Part shown: positions 21,380-29,489 of the stretch, piece after piece
How positions within the stretch are numbered: position 1 is the stretch's first letter
How the letters are laid out: each line of letters starts with the position of its first letter
Origin: VAXT01 sp963827725
Lineage (GTDB): Bacteria > Actinomycetota > Thermoleophilia > Gaiellales > Gaiellaceae
Reading direction: 5' to 3'
NCBI GenBank assembly: GCA_963827725.1
Contig: CAWHBM010000001.1
Span: 930,001 to 994,000 of the forward strand
Length of the DNA stretch: 64,000 bases
Translations under genes and position numbers: made by a program
The notes under the pieces: generated by a model
The model's database searches: none
The model's input: only the letters and a program-made list of their open reading frames with translations
What the model was told of the DNA's origin: nothing

Positions 21380-22000
21380 GCTAAACGCCTACGCCGCGGA
21401 GATCGCGGACTGCACGCGCTGCCGCCTGGCCGAGGGCCGGACGCAGGTCGTCTTCGGAGTCGGCAACCCGGAGGCGGATCTGATGTTCGTCGGCGAGGCG
21501 CCGGGCTTCCACGAGGACAAGCAGGGTTCCCGTTCGTCGGCCAGGCGGGGAAGCTCCTCGACCAGCTGCTGGGCGGAATCGACATGTCCCGCGAGGACGT
21601 GTACATCGCGAACGTGATCAAGTGCCGCCCGCCTGGAAACCGCGACCCGATGCTGGACGAGATCGAAGCGTGCGAGAGCCACCTCTTCCGGCAGGTCGAG
21701 CTGATCCAGCCACGGCTCGTCGGGACGCTCGGCAACTTCGCGACCAAGCTCCTGTCCGGGAAGCCACTCGGCATCACGCGTGTCCACGGCCAGGAGCAGG
21801 AAGTGATTCTCGGAGGCCGGCCCGTCCTGCTCTACCCGCTCTACCACCCGGCGGCCGCGCTCTACACGCCTTCGATGCTGCAGGTCCTCCAGCAGGACTT
21901 CGCCAGGATTCCCGAGCTCATCGGGCGGGTCGCCGAGCCGGTTCGGGAGCCCGAGCCCCTGCTCGTCGCCGAGCCTGCCGTCCAGCTCGGGCTCTTCTAG
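21351..22000 (+). CDS. Family 4 (Fe-S) uracil-DNA glycosylase, one-base frameshift
   Basis: Start GTG 21351 or GTG 21363, both inside the fmdB 3' end. Motifs: CTRCRLAEGRTQVVFG (first two Fe-S cysteines), LMFVGEAPGFHED (catalytic GEAPG), then after a one-base loss near 21525 VGQAGKLLDQLLGG, YIANVIKCRPPGNRDP (third cysteine), EIEACESHLFRQ (fourth) and LYPLYHPAAALY (active-site His). The enzyme removes uracil from deaminated DNA. Length and motif order match type-4 UDG, so this is probably a working gene with a read error. It is followed nine bases later by tsaE. Confidence 0.88.
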
Positions 22001-22008
22001 GTCGCGAC

Positions 22009-22431
22009 ATGGAGCACGCGTCGGCCTCGCCGGAGGAGACGGAACGCATCGCCGAGACGCTCGCGGGGGAGTTACGTCCAGGCGATGTCGTCACGGTCTC
22101 GGGCGAGCTCGGGTCGGGCAAGACGACCTTCGTGCGCGGTGCCTGCCGGGCGCTCGGGGTGCAGGGGCCGGTGACCAGCCCGACCTACACGATCGGCCAC
22201 CGGTACCGTGGAGACGTGGACGTGTCCCACCTCGACCTGTATCGGTTCGAGAGCGTCTCACCGGCCGAGTGGGGTGATCTCGAGCCCTATTTCGACGGCG
22301 CCGTCTGCTTCGTGGAATGGCCGGAGGCTGCGGGCAACTCACTGCCCTCCCCGCGCTTTCGCGTCGTCTTGCGGCATGCGGGAGCCCAGCACAGGATGAT
22401 CGAGATCGAGAGTGCTGATCCTCGCGTTTGA
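22009..22431 (+). CDS. tsaE: tRNA t6A37 synthesis ATPase TsaE
   Basis: 140 aa. It is a P-loop ATPase of the complex that makes N6-threonylcarbamoyladenosine at position 37 of ANN-decoding tRNAs. Visible: Walker A SGELGSGKTTFVRG, the family motif TSPTYTIGHRY, VSHLDLYRF and a C-terminal CFVEWPE. The start ATG at 22009 follows the UDG stop closely. The 3' end overlaps tsaB by 20 bases. Together with tsaB, rimI and tsaD this makes a compact and conserved operon. Confidence 0.95.
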   Translation: MEHASASPEETERIAETLAGELRPGDVVTVSGELGSGKTTFVRGACRALGVQGPVTSPTYTIGHRYRGDVDVSHLDLYRFESVSPAEWGDLEPYFDGAVCFVEWPEAAGNSLPSPRFRVVLRHAGAQHRMIEIESADPRV

Positions 22432-23017
22432 CACGGCCACCAACGTGGCGACGAGCGCGCTCGTCGAGGACGGACGGATACTCGGCGAGCGCGTGGGCCT
22501 GCCGGGGCGCCTACTCGAAGACGTGAACGAGCTCTTCGTCGGCGCCGATGCCCGGCCGACCGAGCTTCGCCGCATCGTCGCGGGCACGGGACCGGGCAGC
22601 TTCACGAGCCTGCGCATGGGCCTGGCGGCGGCACGTGCGCTCGCGCTCGCCCTCGACGTGAAGGTGGCCGGTGTCTCCACGCTGGAGGCGCTTGCATCCG
22701 GAGCCCCCGGCGCGCTGCCCGTGATCGACGCCCGCCGTCGGGAGGTCTTCACCCTGGTCGACAGCGAGCCCGTCGCGATCCCCCCTAACGGACTTAGCAA
22801 CAGTCTGTTGCAAGGTCGGATTTGTGTCGGAGATGGGGCCGTTCGATATCGCGAAGTGCTCGAGGGGGCCGGGGCGGAGATACCGCCCGACGACAGCGAG
22901 TTGCACGTTCCTCGCGCCAGCCTCCACGTCAGGCTCGCTCGCGACTTCGGCCCGGCGGAGCTCGTCGAGCCGATCTACGTCCGCGCTCCCGACGCCGACC
23001 GGGTGCTCGAACGATGA
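22412..23017 (+). CDS. tsaB: tRNA t6A37 complex subunit TsaB
   Basis: 201 aa from GTG 22412. It is an ASKHA-fold protein that holds TsaD and TsaE together. Motifs: LILAFDTATNVATSALV (phosphate-1 loop), RIVAGTGPGSFTSLRMGLAAAR and LPVIDARRREVFT. Near residue 128 the DNA carries an odd palindrome that adds residues reading NGLSNSLLQG before the conserved ICVGDGAVRY; this looks like an in-frame insertion. The stop overlaps the rimI ATG (ATGA). An intact frame with all core motifs argues that it works. Confidence 0.92.
   Translation: MLILAFDTATNVATSALVEDGRILGERVGLPGRLLEDVNELFVGADARPTELRRIVAGTGPGSFTSLRMGLAAARALALALDVKVAGVSTLEALASGAPGALPVIDARRREVFTLVDSEPVAIPPNGLSNSLLQGRICVGDGAVRYREVLEGAGAEIPPDDSELHVPRASLHVRLARDFGPAELVEPIYVRAPDADRVLER
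22791..22816. repeat. Odd-length palindrome inserted in tsaB
   Basis: The core is GCAACAG-T-CTGTTGC (22797-22811), a perfect 7-base stem around a single T, with weaker flanking complementarity (GACTT and AGGTC). It lies inside the coding sequence where TsaB proteins are variable. Its design, a TTA-led odd palindrome with central T, resembles the elements in panC and after rex. Confidence 0.55.
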
Positions 23018-23478
23018 TCGAGTTCCGCAAGCTGAAGCTTCGCGACCTGAACTCGATCGAGGAGATCGAGCGCACCTCGTACCCGACACCGTGGTCGCGC
23101 TCGATGTTCGCGGGCGAGCTCGCGAAACCGTCGTCGATCTGTCTCGGCGCGATCGACACCGAGCGCAAGGAGCTCATCGGCTACCTGATCATCTCCCGCT
23201 ATGTCGACGCGTGGCATGTGATGAACGTCGCCGTCGCAGATTCGTATCGCCGCCGCGGCATCGCTACGGGCCTCATGGAGCGCCTGTTCGAGGACACCGC
23301 GCGCGATGGCCGCCGGGGGTACACGCTCGAGGTGCGAGTCTCGAACGAGGCCGCGATCCAGCTCTACGAGAAACTCGGCTTCAAGGCGCGAGGCATCCGG
23401 CGTGGCTACTACACGGACAACCGCGAGGACGCGTTGATCATGTGGAAGGACCCGGCACGGGAGCAGGCAAGCGCTTGA
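23014..23478 (+). CDS. rimI: Ribosomal protein S18-alanine N-acetyltransferase family (GNAT)
   Basis: 154 aa from the ATG at 23014, which overlaps the tsaB stop. GNAT motifs: LRDLNSIEEIERTSYPTPWS at the N-terminus (typical of RimI), NVAVADSYRRRGIATGLMERL (acetyl-CoA pyrophosphate loop RRRGIA) and LEVRVSNEAAIQLYEKLGF with GIRRGYYTDNREDALIMWK. RimI acetylates the N-terminal alanine of S18; in actinobacteria related enzymes are more general N-terminal acetyltransferases. Position between tsaB and tsaD is the standard arrangement. Confidence 0.93.
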   Translation: MIEFRKLKLRDLNSIEEIERTSYPTPWSRSMFAGELAKPSSICLGAIDTERKELIGYLIISRYVDAWHVMNVAVADSYRRRGIATGLMERLFEDTARDGRRGYTLEVRVSNEAAIQLYEKLGFKARGIRRGYYTDNREDALIMWKDPAREQASA

Positions 23479-24443
23479 TCCTTGGGTTGGAGACGTCCTG
23501 TGACGAGACCGCGGCCGCGCTCGTCACCGACGAGGGGGAGATCCTCGCCAACGTCGTCTCTTCGCAGGCCGAGCTGCACGCTCGCTACGGAGGGGTCGTC
23601 CCGGAGGTCGCCTCGCGGCGGCACCTCGAGCTCGTGACGCCGGTCGTTCGCGAGGCACTCGGGCAGGCGCAGGTGAGCCTCGGAGAGGTCGAGCGCATCG
23701 CCGTCACCCGCGGGCCGGGGCTGATCGGCGCACTGCTGGTCGGCCTGTCGTCGGCCAAGGCGCTCGCCTGGGCTCTGGAGCTTCCGCTGACGCCCGTCGA
23801 CCACCTGCACGGTCACGTCGCCTCGCTCTATCTCCAGCCTGGCGCGGTCGAGCCGCCGTTTCTCTGCCTGCTCGCCAGTGGCGGGCACACGCTCCTGCTC
23901 GATGTCCAGGAGCCGAGCGGCTACCGCGTCATCGGCACGACCCTCGACGACGCAGCCGGCGAGGCGTTCGACAAAGGCGCTCGACTGCTCGGCCTCGGCT
24001 ATCCCGGCGGCGCGGAGATCGACCGGCTCGCGCGCGAGGGCGATCCGGAGGCTTTCGAGTTCCCCGTCGCCCGCCTGCCGGGCCTTGATTTCTCCTTCTC
24101 CGGGCTGAAGACCGCCCTCCTGTACAAGGTGCGAGAGCTCTCCGCCGAGGAGCTGGAACGCAGTCGGGCCGACCTGGCCGCGTCCTATCAGCGGGCGATC
24201 GTTCGCGCACTCGTGGGACGGGCGACAGACGCGGCCGAACAGCTCGGTGCCGATCGGATCGCCGTCGTCGGCGGTGTCGCAGCCAACTCCGAGCTGCGCG
24301 CGTCGCTTGCAGGCGCTGCGCTTGCGCCGCTTTCCCTCTGCACCGACAACGCGGCCATGATCGCCTCGGCCGCGCGGTATGTCGAGGAGATCCCGTTCGC
24401 TCGTTATCTTGCATTGGATGCGTATGCGTCTACGGCGGCGTGA
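23475..24443 (+). CDS. tsaD: tRNA N6-adenosine threonylcarbamoyltransferase TsaD
   Basis: 322 aa. The start is set at TTG 23475, which overlaps the rimI TGA by four bases and gives the standard beginning ILGLETSCDETAAALV. It transfers threonylcarbamoyl from TC-AMP to A37. Visible: the metal-binding HxxxH within PVDHLHGHVASLYL, ASGGHTLLL, the TTLDDAAGEAFDKGARLLGLGYPGG signature (seen as TLDDAAGEAFDKGAR), DFSFSGLKTALL and VVGGVAANSELR. Length fits a full enzyme. The end overlaps the start of the subtilase gene. Confidence 0.95.
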   Translation: MILGLETSCDETAAALVTDEGEILANVVSSQAELHARYGGVVPEVASRRHLELVTPVVREALGQAQVSLGEVERIAVTRGPGLIGALLVGLSSAKALAWALELPLTPVDHLHGHVASLYLQPGAVEPPFLCLLASGGHTLLLDVQEPSGYRVIGTTLDDAAGEAFDKGARLLGLGYPGGAEIDRLAREGDPEAFEFPVARLPGLDFSFSGLKTALLYKVRELSAEELERSRADLAASYQRAIVRALVGRATDAAEQLGADRIAVVGGVAANSELRASLAGAALAPLSLCTDNAAMIASAARYVEEIPFARYLALDAYASTAA

Positions 24444-27000
24444 AGCCCCGCAGCTCGGCGTGCTCGGCGCCCTCGCGCTGGCCGCGACGCTGCTCTCTGT
24501 GGCCGCAGGCGCAGGGGGCGCGAGTCACGACCGACCCCAGGTCGCGGCATCGGCGTGGCGGGGCCTCGTCGGCACGCCACGCCAGCAGGTAGCGGTCGGG
24601 CAGCGCGTCATCGTCGTCTTGAACAGCCCCTCCCTCGCCGATCGCGTCGCGGCCGCGGGCGGGACGGCGAGCGAGGCGCAGCAGCGCCAGTGGACGTCTG
24701 CTGCCCTCGCCGCGGACAACCAGCTCATCACCCGCCTTGCGCAGGAGGGAGTCAAGATCGATCCCGAGCACCGGTACGCACGCGTGCTGACCGGTTTCTC
24801 GGCGCCTCTCGATCCCCGCGCGATCGGCTTGCTCGAGAAAGCGCCCGAGGTCGCCGGCGTCTATCCCGTCCGCATCGCCTATCCGGCTTCGATGTCGTCC
24901 ACCCTGATCGAGGAAGGGAGGCTCGCCGAGGGCGCGGGCTCCCGGCCGAACGTCGAGCTACCGGGCTTCGACGGGAGCGGCGTCACCGTTGCGCTCCTCG
25001 ACACCGGGGTCGAGTCCAGGCATCAGTACCTGCTCGGCCAGGTCGCCCAGGGATACGACGTAGTCGACTCCGATCACGACCCCGCCGCGAACGCGAGCCC
25101 CGAGGATCCAACTCGCTTCGAGCGGCACGGGACTCAGCTTGCCGGCCTCGTGGTCGGCTCTGACGGACCCGCTGCGCTGAACGGGGTAGCTCGCGGCGCG
25201 ACGATCCTCCCGATCCGCGTCGCCGGCTGGCAGCGGGAAGCGAGCGGACGTTGGGCGGTCTTCGGTCGAACCGACCAGCTCATCGCGGGGCTCGAGCGCG
25301 CGGTCGATCCGAACGACGACGGGGTCGCCCTCGATGCAGCGCGGATCGCTCTCGTGGGAGTGGCGGAGCCGTTCGCAGCTTTCGAGGACAGTCCCTCGGC
25401 CCGTGCCGTGGCCGGCGCATTGCGGCTCGACACGCTCGTCGTTGCTCCGGCGGGGAACGACGGCCTCGCCGGGCCGGGATACGGCAGCATCTCCGGGCCA
25501 GGCGGCTCGCGCGCGGCGCTCACGGTGGGCGCGGCCGACATGCGGGCCTCCTCGGTGTCCGTCCAGGTCGTGATCCGGGCTGGGCTCGGCGTGTTCTTCG
25601 ACCGGCGGGTGCCGCTCGTGGGCGCCATCGCCCCTCGCGGCAAGCTCTTCCTTCGGCTGGGAGTGCCTCGGCTGGAGCCGTCTGCGATCGAGGACGGAAC
25701 CCCGCCGAGACTCAGCGACTTCTTCGACAAGGACGGCTTCAGCTACGTCGCGGGTCGCGCGGCCTTCGTCCCGGCGGGCGCCGACCCCGCCTACGCGGCG
25801 TCGCAGGCGGTGAAGGCCGGCGCGAAGCTCGTGGTCGTCTACGGCGACGCGCTGCCGGGTGGCGGGATCGGCCTCGACGAGGAAGTGACCGTCCCGGTCG
25901 TCACCGTTCCGGGCTGGGCCGGACGAGCTGTGCTCGAAGCGTTCCGCTCGGGCCGGACCCCCTTCGTCTCGATCGGCATGCCGAAGGGGGAAACGAGCAG
26001 GGTGGAGGGGCGAGTGGCGCCGTTCTCATCCCGGGGCCTTGCCTTCGACGGCTTCGTGAAGCCCGATCTCGTCGCGCCGGGGGTCAGCCTCCTCACCGCC
26101 GACCCCGGCAAAGCCGAAGACGGCACGGCGCGCTACTCCAGCCTCAGCGGCTCGAGTGGAGCGGCGGCCGTCGTCGCGGGCGCGGCGGCGCTGCTCACCC
26201 AGTCGAGGCCCGAGCTCGACGCGTCGGGCCTCAAAGCCCTGCTCGCGGGGTCCGCGAGGCCGCTCCCGAGGGAATCGGTCGCCGCCCAGGGAGTCGGTCT
26301 GCTCGACGTCGGGGCGGCGCGCGCCGGCGAGACAGCCGCGCTGCCGACGACGATGAGCTTCGGCCGTGCGACCGGAGCGGGCTGGCATGCGACGCGAAAG
26401 CTCGTTCTGCGAAACCTCTCGACCCGGCCGCTCAGGCTCCGCATCCTCGCGGACGAGCGCGACAAGGGCGGTGCCCGGGGCCTCGTCTTCGCCTTCGCGC
26501 CACCCCGAATGCGGATCGCTCCGGGCGGGATCGCACGGGTCTACGTCGCGGTCCGCTCGCTCGTCCCCGCCGGCCCGCCGGTCGAGGGCATGCTCACCGT
26601 GCGGCCCGAAGGAAGTGCGCCGATCCACGTTCCCTGGCTCGTCACGTTCCGACCTCGTCGCGACGAGCTGCTCGACTCGGTGCGGCTCTCGACGTCGTCG
26701 TTCAAGCCCTCGGACAACGCCCCGGCCGTGCTCTCCTTCCAGGCCGGGCGCATCGCCGCCGGAGGGCAGCTGGCGCCGGTCTCGCTCCTCGAGCTCGAGC
26801 TTCTCGCCTCGGACGGCAAGCGGCTCGGCGTCCTCGCACAGCTACGCGACCTTCTGCCCGGGCGCTACGCGTTCGGCCTGACCGGCCGCGACGTGGAGGG
26901 TGAGACACTCGAGCCGGGCCGGTACCGCATGGAGCTGACCGCGCACCCCACCGGCCAGGGGACTCCCAGCAAGGCCACCGTCAGCTTCGCTATTCGCTAG
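24418..27000 (+). CDS. Secreted subtilisin-family (S8) protease with PA insert
   Basis: 860 aa from ATG 24418 (a second ATG at 24424), overlapping tsaD. Signal peptide: basic MRMRLRRRE then GALALAATLLSVAAG. An I9-like prodomain region (about 70-150) precedes the catalytic domain. Asp195 lies in VALLDTGVE, His237 in ERHGTQLAGLVVG, oxyanion Asn347 in APAGNDG and Ser580 in SGSSGAAAVVAGAAALL. The serine loop reads SGSSGA rather than the usual SGTSMA, a noticeable departure that may alter specificity. A PA-like domain (about 430-520) is inserted before the serine, and the last 230 residues are beta-sandwich-like. It probably acts outside the cell. Confidence 0.85.
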   Translation: MRMRLRRREAPQLGVLGALALAATLLSVAAGAGGASHDRPQVAASAWRGLVGTPRQQVAVGQRVIVVLNSPSLADRVAAAGGTASEAQQRQWTSAALAADNQLITRLAQEGVKIDPEHRYARVLTGFSAPLDPRAIGLLEKAPEVAGVYPVRIAYPASMSSTLIEEGRLAEGAGSRPNVELPGFDGSGVTVALLDTGVESRHQYLLGQVAQGYDVVDSDHDPAANASPEDPTRFERHGTQLAGLVVGSDGPAALNGVARGATILPIRVAGWQREASGRWAVFGRTDQLIAGLERAVDPNDDGVALDAARIALVGVAEPFAAFEDSPSARAVAGALRLDTLVVAPAGNDGLAGPGYGSISGPGGSRAALTVGAADMRASSVSVQVVIRAGLGVFFDRRVPLVGAIAPRGKLFLRLGVPRLEPSAIEDGTPPRLSDFFDKDGFSYVAGRAAFVPAGADPAYAASQAVKAGAKLVVVYGDALPGGGIGLDEEVTVPVVTVPGWAGRAVLEAFRSGRTPFVSIGMPKGETSRVEGRVAPFSSRGLAFDGFVKPDLVAPGVSLLTADPGKAEDGTARYSSLSGSSGAAAVVAGAAALLTQSRPELDASGLKALLAGSARPLPRESVAAQGVGLLDVGAARAGETAALPTTMSFGRATGAGWHATRKLVLRNLSTRPLRLRILADERDKGGARGLVFAFAPPRMRIAPGGIARVYVAVRSLVPAGPPVEGMLTVRPEGSAPIHVPWLVTFRPRRDELLDSVRLSTSSFKPSDNAPAVLSFQAGRIAAGGQLAPVSLLELELLASDGKRLGVLAQLRDLLPGRYAFGLTGRDVEGETLEPGRYRMELTAHPTGQGTPSKATVSFAIR

Positions 27001-27021
27001 CCGGACGGAGCGGCTTATACT
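26993..27021 (+). promoter_or_regulatory. Candidate promoter of the glutamate dehydrogenase gene
   Basis: TTCGCT (26993-26998) and a good -10, TATACT (27016-27021), are 17 bases apart. A leader of about 45 bases follows, containing the imperfect inverted repeat GTTTTC / GAAAAC and the ribosome site AAGGAG before GTG 27072. This gene is therefore not leaderless. Confidence 0.5.
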
Positions 27022-27071
27022 CGCCGCAAAGCAGTTTTCTCCCCTTTGCAGCGAAAACAAGGAGCGACAGA

Positions 27072-28346
27072 GTGACCATCGTCGAGGCCCCCGTCTCCCA
27101 TCTCCACGAGAACCCGTTCGAGATCGCCCAGGACCAGCTTCGCAAGGTCGGCGACGTCTTCCAGATCGACCAGAACCTGATCGAGGTCCTGCGGGAATGC
27201 AAGAAGGCCGTCGTCGTCTCAGTCCCGGTCGTCATGGACAACGGGTCGATCCAGTCCTTCCAGGGCTATCGGGTGACGCACAACATCGCGCGCGGCCCGT
27301 CGAAGGGCGGGATTCGGTACCACCCCGACGTCACTCTGGACGAGGTCAAGGCGCTCTCCATGTGGATGACGTGGAAGTGCGCACTGATGAACATCCCGTT
27401 CGGCGGCGCGAAAGGCGGAATCGCCTGTGACCCCAAGCAGCTCTCGCGTAACGAGCTTCAGAAGCTGACCCGCCGCTACACGACGGAGATCATCAACGAG
27501 ATCGGGCCGGAGAAGGACATCCCGGCGCCCGACGTCGGCACCGACGGAACCGTGATGGCCTGGATCTTCGACACGTACTCGATGAACAAGGGTCATTCGG
27601 TGCTCGGCGTCGTCACCGGCAAGCCCCTCAACATCGGCGGCTCTCTGGGCCGGCTGGAGGCTACAGCCCGGGGAGCGCTCTACTGCATCCGCGAGGCGAC
27701 TCGCAAGCAGGACATGCCGATCTCGGGATTGCGGGTCGTCGTGGAGGGCTTCGGCAACGTCGGGAGCTTCCTCGCGAAGTTCCTCGCGCAAGAAGGAGCG
27801 ACCGTGATCGCCGTGTCGGACTCGACGGGCGGCGTCCACAACGCGAACGGCATCGACGTCGAGACGGCGATCGCCCACAAGCAGGAGACCGGCGCTCTTG
27901 CAGGGCTGAACGGCACGGAGAAGGTCACGGCCGAGGAGCTCTTGGTGCTCGACTGCGACGTGCTCGCGCCTTGCGCGCTGGAGCAGGTGATCACGACTGA
28001 GAACGCGGACAAGATCAAGGCGAAGATCATCTGCGAGGGCGCTAACGGGCCGACGACGCCCGCTGCCGACGAGATCCTCGAGGAGCGCGGCGTGCTCGTC
28101 CTGCCCGACGTGCTCGCGAACGCGGGGGGCGTTGTCGTCTCCTACTTCGAGTGGGTCCAGGGCCTCCAGGAGTACTTCTGGAAGGAGGACGAGGTGAACG
28201 CGCGGCTGAACGACATCTCGACGCGCGCGTTCAACGAGACCTGGGCGACCCGCGAGAAGATGGGCACGAGCATGCGGATGGCTGCGTACGGCCTCGCCGT
28301 CCAACGCGTCTCGGAAGCGACCACGACGCGCGGCCTCTACCCGTAA
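27072..28346 (+). CDS. Glu/Leu/Phe/Val dehydrogenase family, glutamate dehydrogenase
   Basis: 424 aa from GTG 27072 with AAGGAG upstream. It interconverts glutamate and 2-oxoglutarate plus ammonia. Visible: substrate region GGIRYHPDVTLDEVKALSMWM, catalytic-site MNIPFGGAKGGI (active Lys), APDVGTDGTVMAWIFDTYS, the Rossmann glycine loop VVVEGFGNVGSFLAKFL, and NGPTTPAADEIL with NAGGVVVSYFEWVQ. Length and motifs fit a hexameric class GDH of the GdhA/RocG type. NAD or NADP preference was not determined. The downstream thioredoxin-like gene follows the stop directly. Confidence 0.95.
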   Translation: MTIVEAPVSHLHENPFEIAQDQLRKVGDVFQIDQNLIEVLRECKKAVVVSVPVVMDNGSIQSFQGYRVTHNIARGPSKGGIRYHPDVTLDEVKALSMWMTWKCALMNIPFGGAKGGIACDPKQLSRNELQKLTRRYTTEIINEIGPEKDIPAPDVGTDGTVMAWIFDTYSMNKGHSVLGVVTGKPLNIGGSLGRLEATARGALYCIREATRKQDMPISGLRVVVEGFGNVGSFLAKFLAQEGATVIAVSDSTGGVHNANGIDVETAIAHKQETGALAGLNGTEKVTAEELLVLDCDVLAPCALEQVITTENADKIKAKIICEGANGPTTPAADEILEERGVLVLPDVLANAGGVVVSYFEWVQGLQEYFWKEDEVNARLNDISTRAFNETWATREKMGTSMRMAAYGLAVQRVSEATTTRGLYP

Positions 28347-28588
28347 GCCGAGTCGCCCTCTACCACGCGGCTGACTGCCATCTCTGCGAGCGGGCACGAG
28401 CGACCGTGGCCGCGCTTCGTGACGAGCTCGGCTTCGAGCTCGAGGAGATCGCCATCGACGGCGACCCGGAGCTGGAAGCTCGCTACCGGGAGTTGCTTCC
28501 GGTGGTCGAGATCGACGGCGAACGGGCTTTCGTCTATTTCGTCCAGCCGGACGCACTGCGCCGGAAGCTCGCACAAGCTCGGATGTGA
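28346..28588 (+). CDS. Glutaredoxin-like (DUF836 type) protein, start unclear
   Basis: About 80 aa. The reading frame gives SRVALYHAADCHLCERARATV, a thioredoxin-fold N-terminus with the redox pair C-H-L-C, then FELEEIAIDGDPELEARY, LLPVVEIDGERAF (cis-Pro loop) and VQPDALRRKLAQ. There is no ATG, GTG or TTG close to the expected start, so the true start is either a rare codon or hidden by an indel; the coordinate given is only the beginning of the conserved frame. It probably reduces disulfides in the cytosol. It sits between glutamate dehydrogenase and rex. Confidence 0.7.
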   Translation, partial: SRVALYHAADCHLCERARATVAALRDELGFELEEIAIDGDPELEARYRELLPVVEIDGERAFVYFVQPDALRRKLAQARM

Positions 28589-28596
28589 GCGGGGAC

Positions 28597-28658
28597 TTTG
28601 TAACGGTCCGACGCAGGCGGCGACGCCAACTGTAAGAATCCTTGTGTGGTGTTACAAA
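28597..28658. promoter_or_regulatory. rex promoter region with inverted TTTGTAAC / GTTACAAA half-sites
   Basis: TTTGTAAC (28597-28604) and its exact complement GTTACAAA (28651-28658) flank the promoter. TAAGAAT (28633-28639) stands six bases before GTG 28646, so the transcript is probably leaderless. The second half-site also forms TTGTG-N6-TACAA with 28642-28646, which loosely resembles the Rex operator TTGTG-N8-CACAA but with shorter spacing. Autoregulation by Rex is therefore plausible, not shown. Confidence 0.4.
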
Positions 28659-29302
28659 CCCCAGCTCAGACCCCGGGACCGCCCGCCGAGCGGCTCACGG
28701 TCGGCGTCGCGGCACGTCTCAGCCGCTATCTCCAGATCCTGACCCAGGCGAAGAAGATGGGGAAGAGCCGGATCTCCTCGCAGGAGATCTCGGACTACAC
28801 GAACATCAACGCGACCCAGATCCGGCGCGACCTGTCTGCGTTCGGGAAGTTCGGCAAGCGCGGGGTGGGCTACAACATCGACAGCCTGCTCGGCGAGATC
28901 CGCAAGATCCTCCGGACGCAGGGCCAGCACAACATCGTGCTCGTCGGCGCCGGGCGGCTCGGCGAGGCGATCGTCGGCTCTCCGATCTTCGCCGAGCACG
29001 GCATCCACATTGCCGCGATCGTGGACACCGACCCCGAGAAGGTGGGGCGGACCGTCGGCGAGGTCGAGGTGAGCGACTACCGCGAGCTGAGCGACCTCGT
29101 CCGGGACAAGAACATCATCGTCGGCGTCCTCGCGGTACCGGCGACGAGCGCGCAGCAGGCGGCGGAGGATCTCGTGGAGTCGGGCCTGAAGATCATCTTC
29201 AACTACTCCGAAGCGCTGCTCGACGTCCCCTCGGATGTCGCGGTGCACACGTCGAACCCGGCCGTCGACCTTCTCTACGCCCTCTACTTCCACCTGACCT
29301 AG
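28646..29302 (+). CDS. rex: Redox-sensing transcriptional repressor Rex
   Basis: 218 aa. It senses the NADH/NAD+ ratio and represses respiratory and fermentative genes. The N-terminal winged helix includes RLSRYLQILTQ, RISSQEISDYTNINATQIRR and DLSAFGKFGKRGVGYN, the recognition region typical of Rex. A Rossmann domain follows with VLVGAGRLGEAIVG, HIAAIVDTDPEKVG and VGVLAVPATSAQQAAEDLV, and a C-terminal swapped helix (NPAVDLLYALYFHL). Starts are two consecutive GTG codons; 28646 is preferred from the leaderless promoter. The next features are the repeat array and a shared terminator. Confidence 0.95.
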   Translation: MVLQTPAQTPGPPAERLTVGVAARLSRYLQILTQAKKMGKSRISSQEISDYTNINATQIRRDLSAFGKFGKRGVGYNIDSLLGEIRKILRTQGQHNIVLVGAGRLGEAIVGSPIFAEHGIHIAAIVDTDPEKVGRTVGEVEVSDYRELSDLVRDKNIIVGVLAVPATSAQQAAEDLVESGLKIIFNYSEALLDVPSDVAVHTSNPAVDLLYALYFHLT

Positions 29303-29303
29303 C

Positions 29304-29427
29304 GCTTACGGGGTCTGACCCCGTGAACCCTTACAGGGTCTGACCCCGTGAACCTTTACAGGGTCTGACCCCGTGAACCTTTACAGGGTCTGACCCCGTT
29401 AACGCTTACAGGGTCTGACCCCGTGGC
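29304..29427. repeat. Five tandem 25-bp palindromic repeats after rex
   Basis: The unit is TTACAGGGTCTGACCCCGT plus a short AT-containing spacer (GAACCT). Cores begin at 29311, 29336, 29361, 29386 and 29411, an exact 25-base period. Each core holds the odd palindrome GGGTC-T-GACCC. No unique spacers of CRISPR length are present. The array lies between the rex stop and a strong hairpin terminator, so it is in the rex 3' untranslated region. Confidence 0.9.
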
Positions 29428-29433
29428 TCAAAG

Positions 29434-29461
29434 AGAGAGCCCCGCTTTCGCGGGGCTCTCT
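29434..29461. terminator. Bidirectional hairpin terminator between rex and the RTX-like gene
   Basis: A perfect 12-base stem AGAGAGCCCCGC / GCGGGGCTCTCT with loop TTTC. It serves the convergent rex and RTX-like genes. Confidence 0.85.
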
Positions 29462-29489
29462 TGTTCGGGTCCGGAGGAGGGAGGTGGTG

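Noticed and set aside
22822..23013. Longer N-terminus for rimI
   Set aside because: The extension is out-of-frame tsaB sequence; the ATG at 23014 overlaps the tsaB stop and gives the normal RimI start.
24379..24417. Start of the subtilase at the beginning of its open frame
   Set aside because: Those codons overlap tsaD and precede the natural signal-peptide start at ATG 24418.
29304..29427. CRISPR array
   Set aside because: The 25-base units are contiguous, with only 6-8 bases of fairly constant sequence between the palindromes and no unique spacers; no cas genes are nearby.
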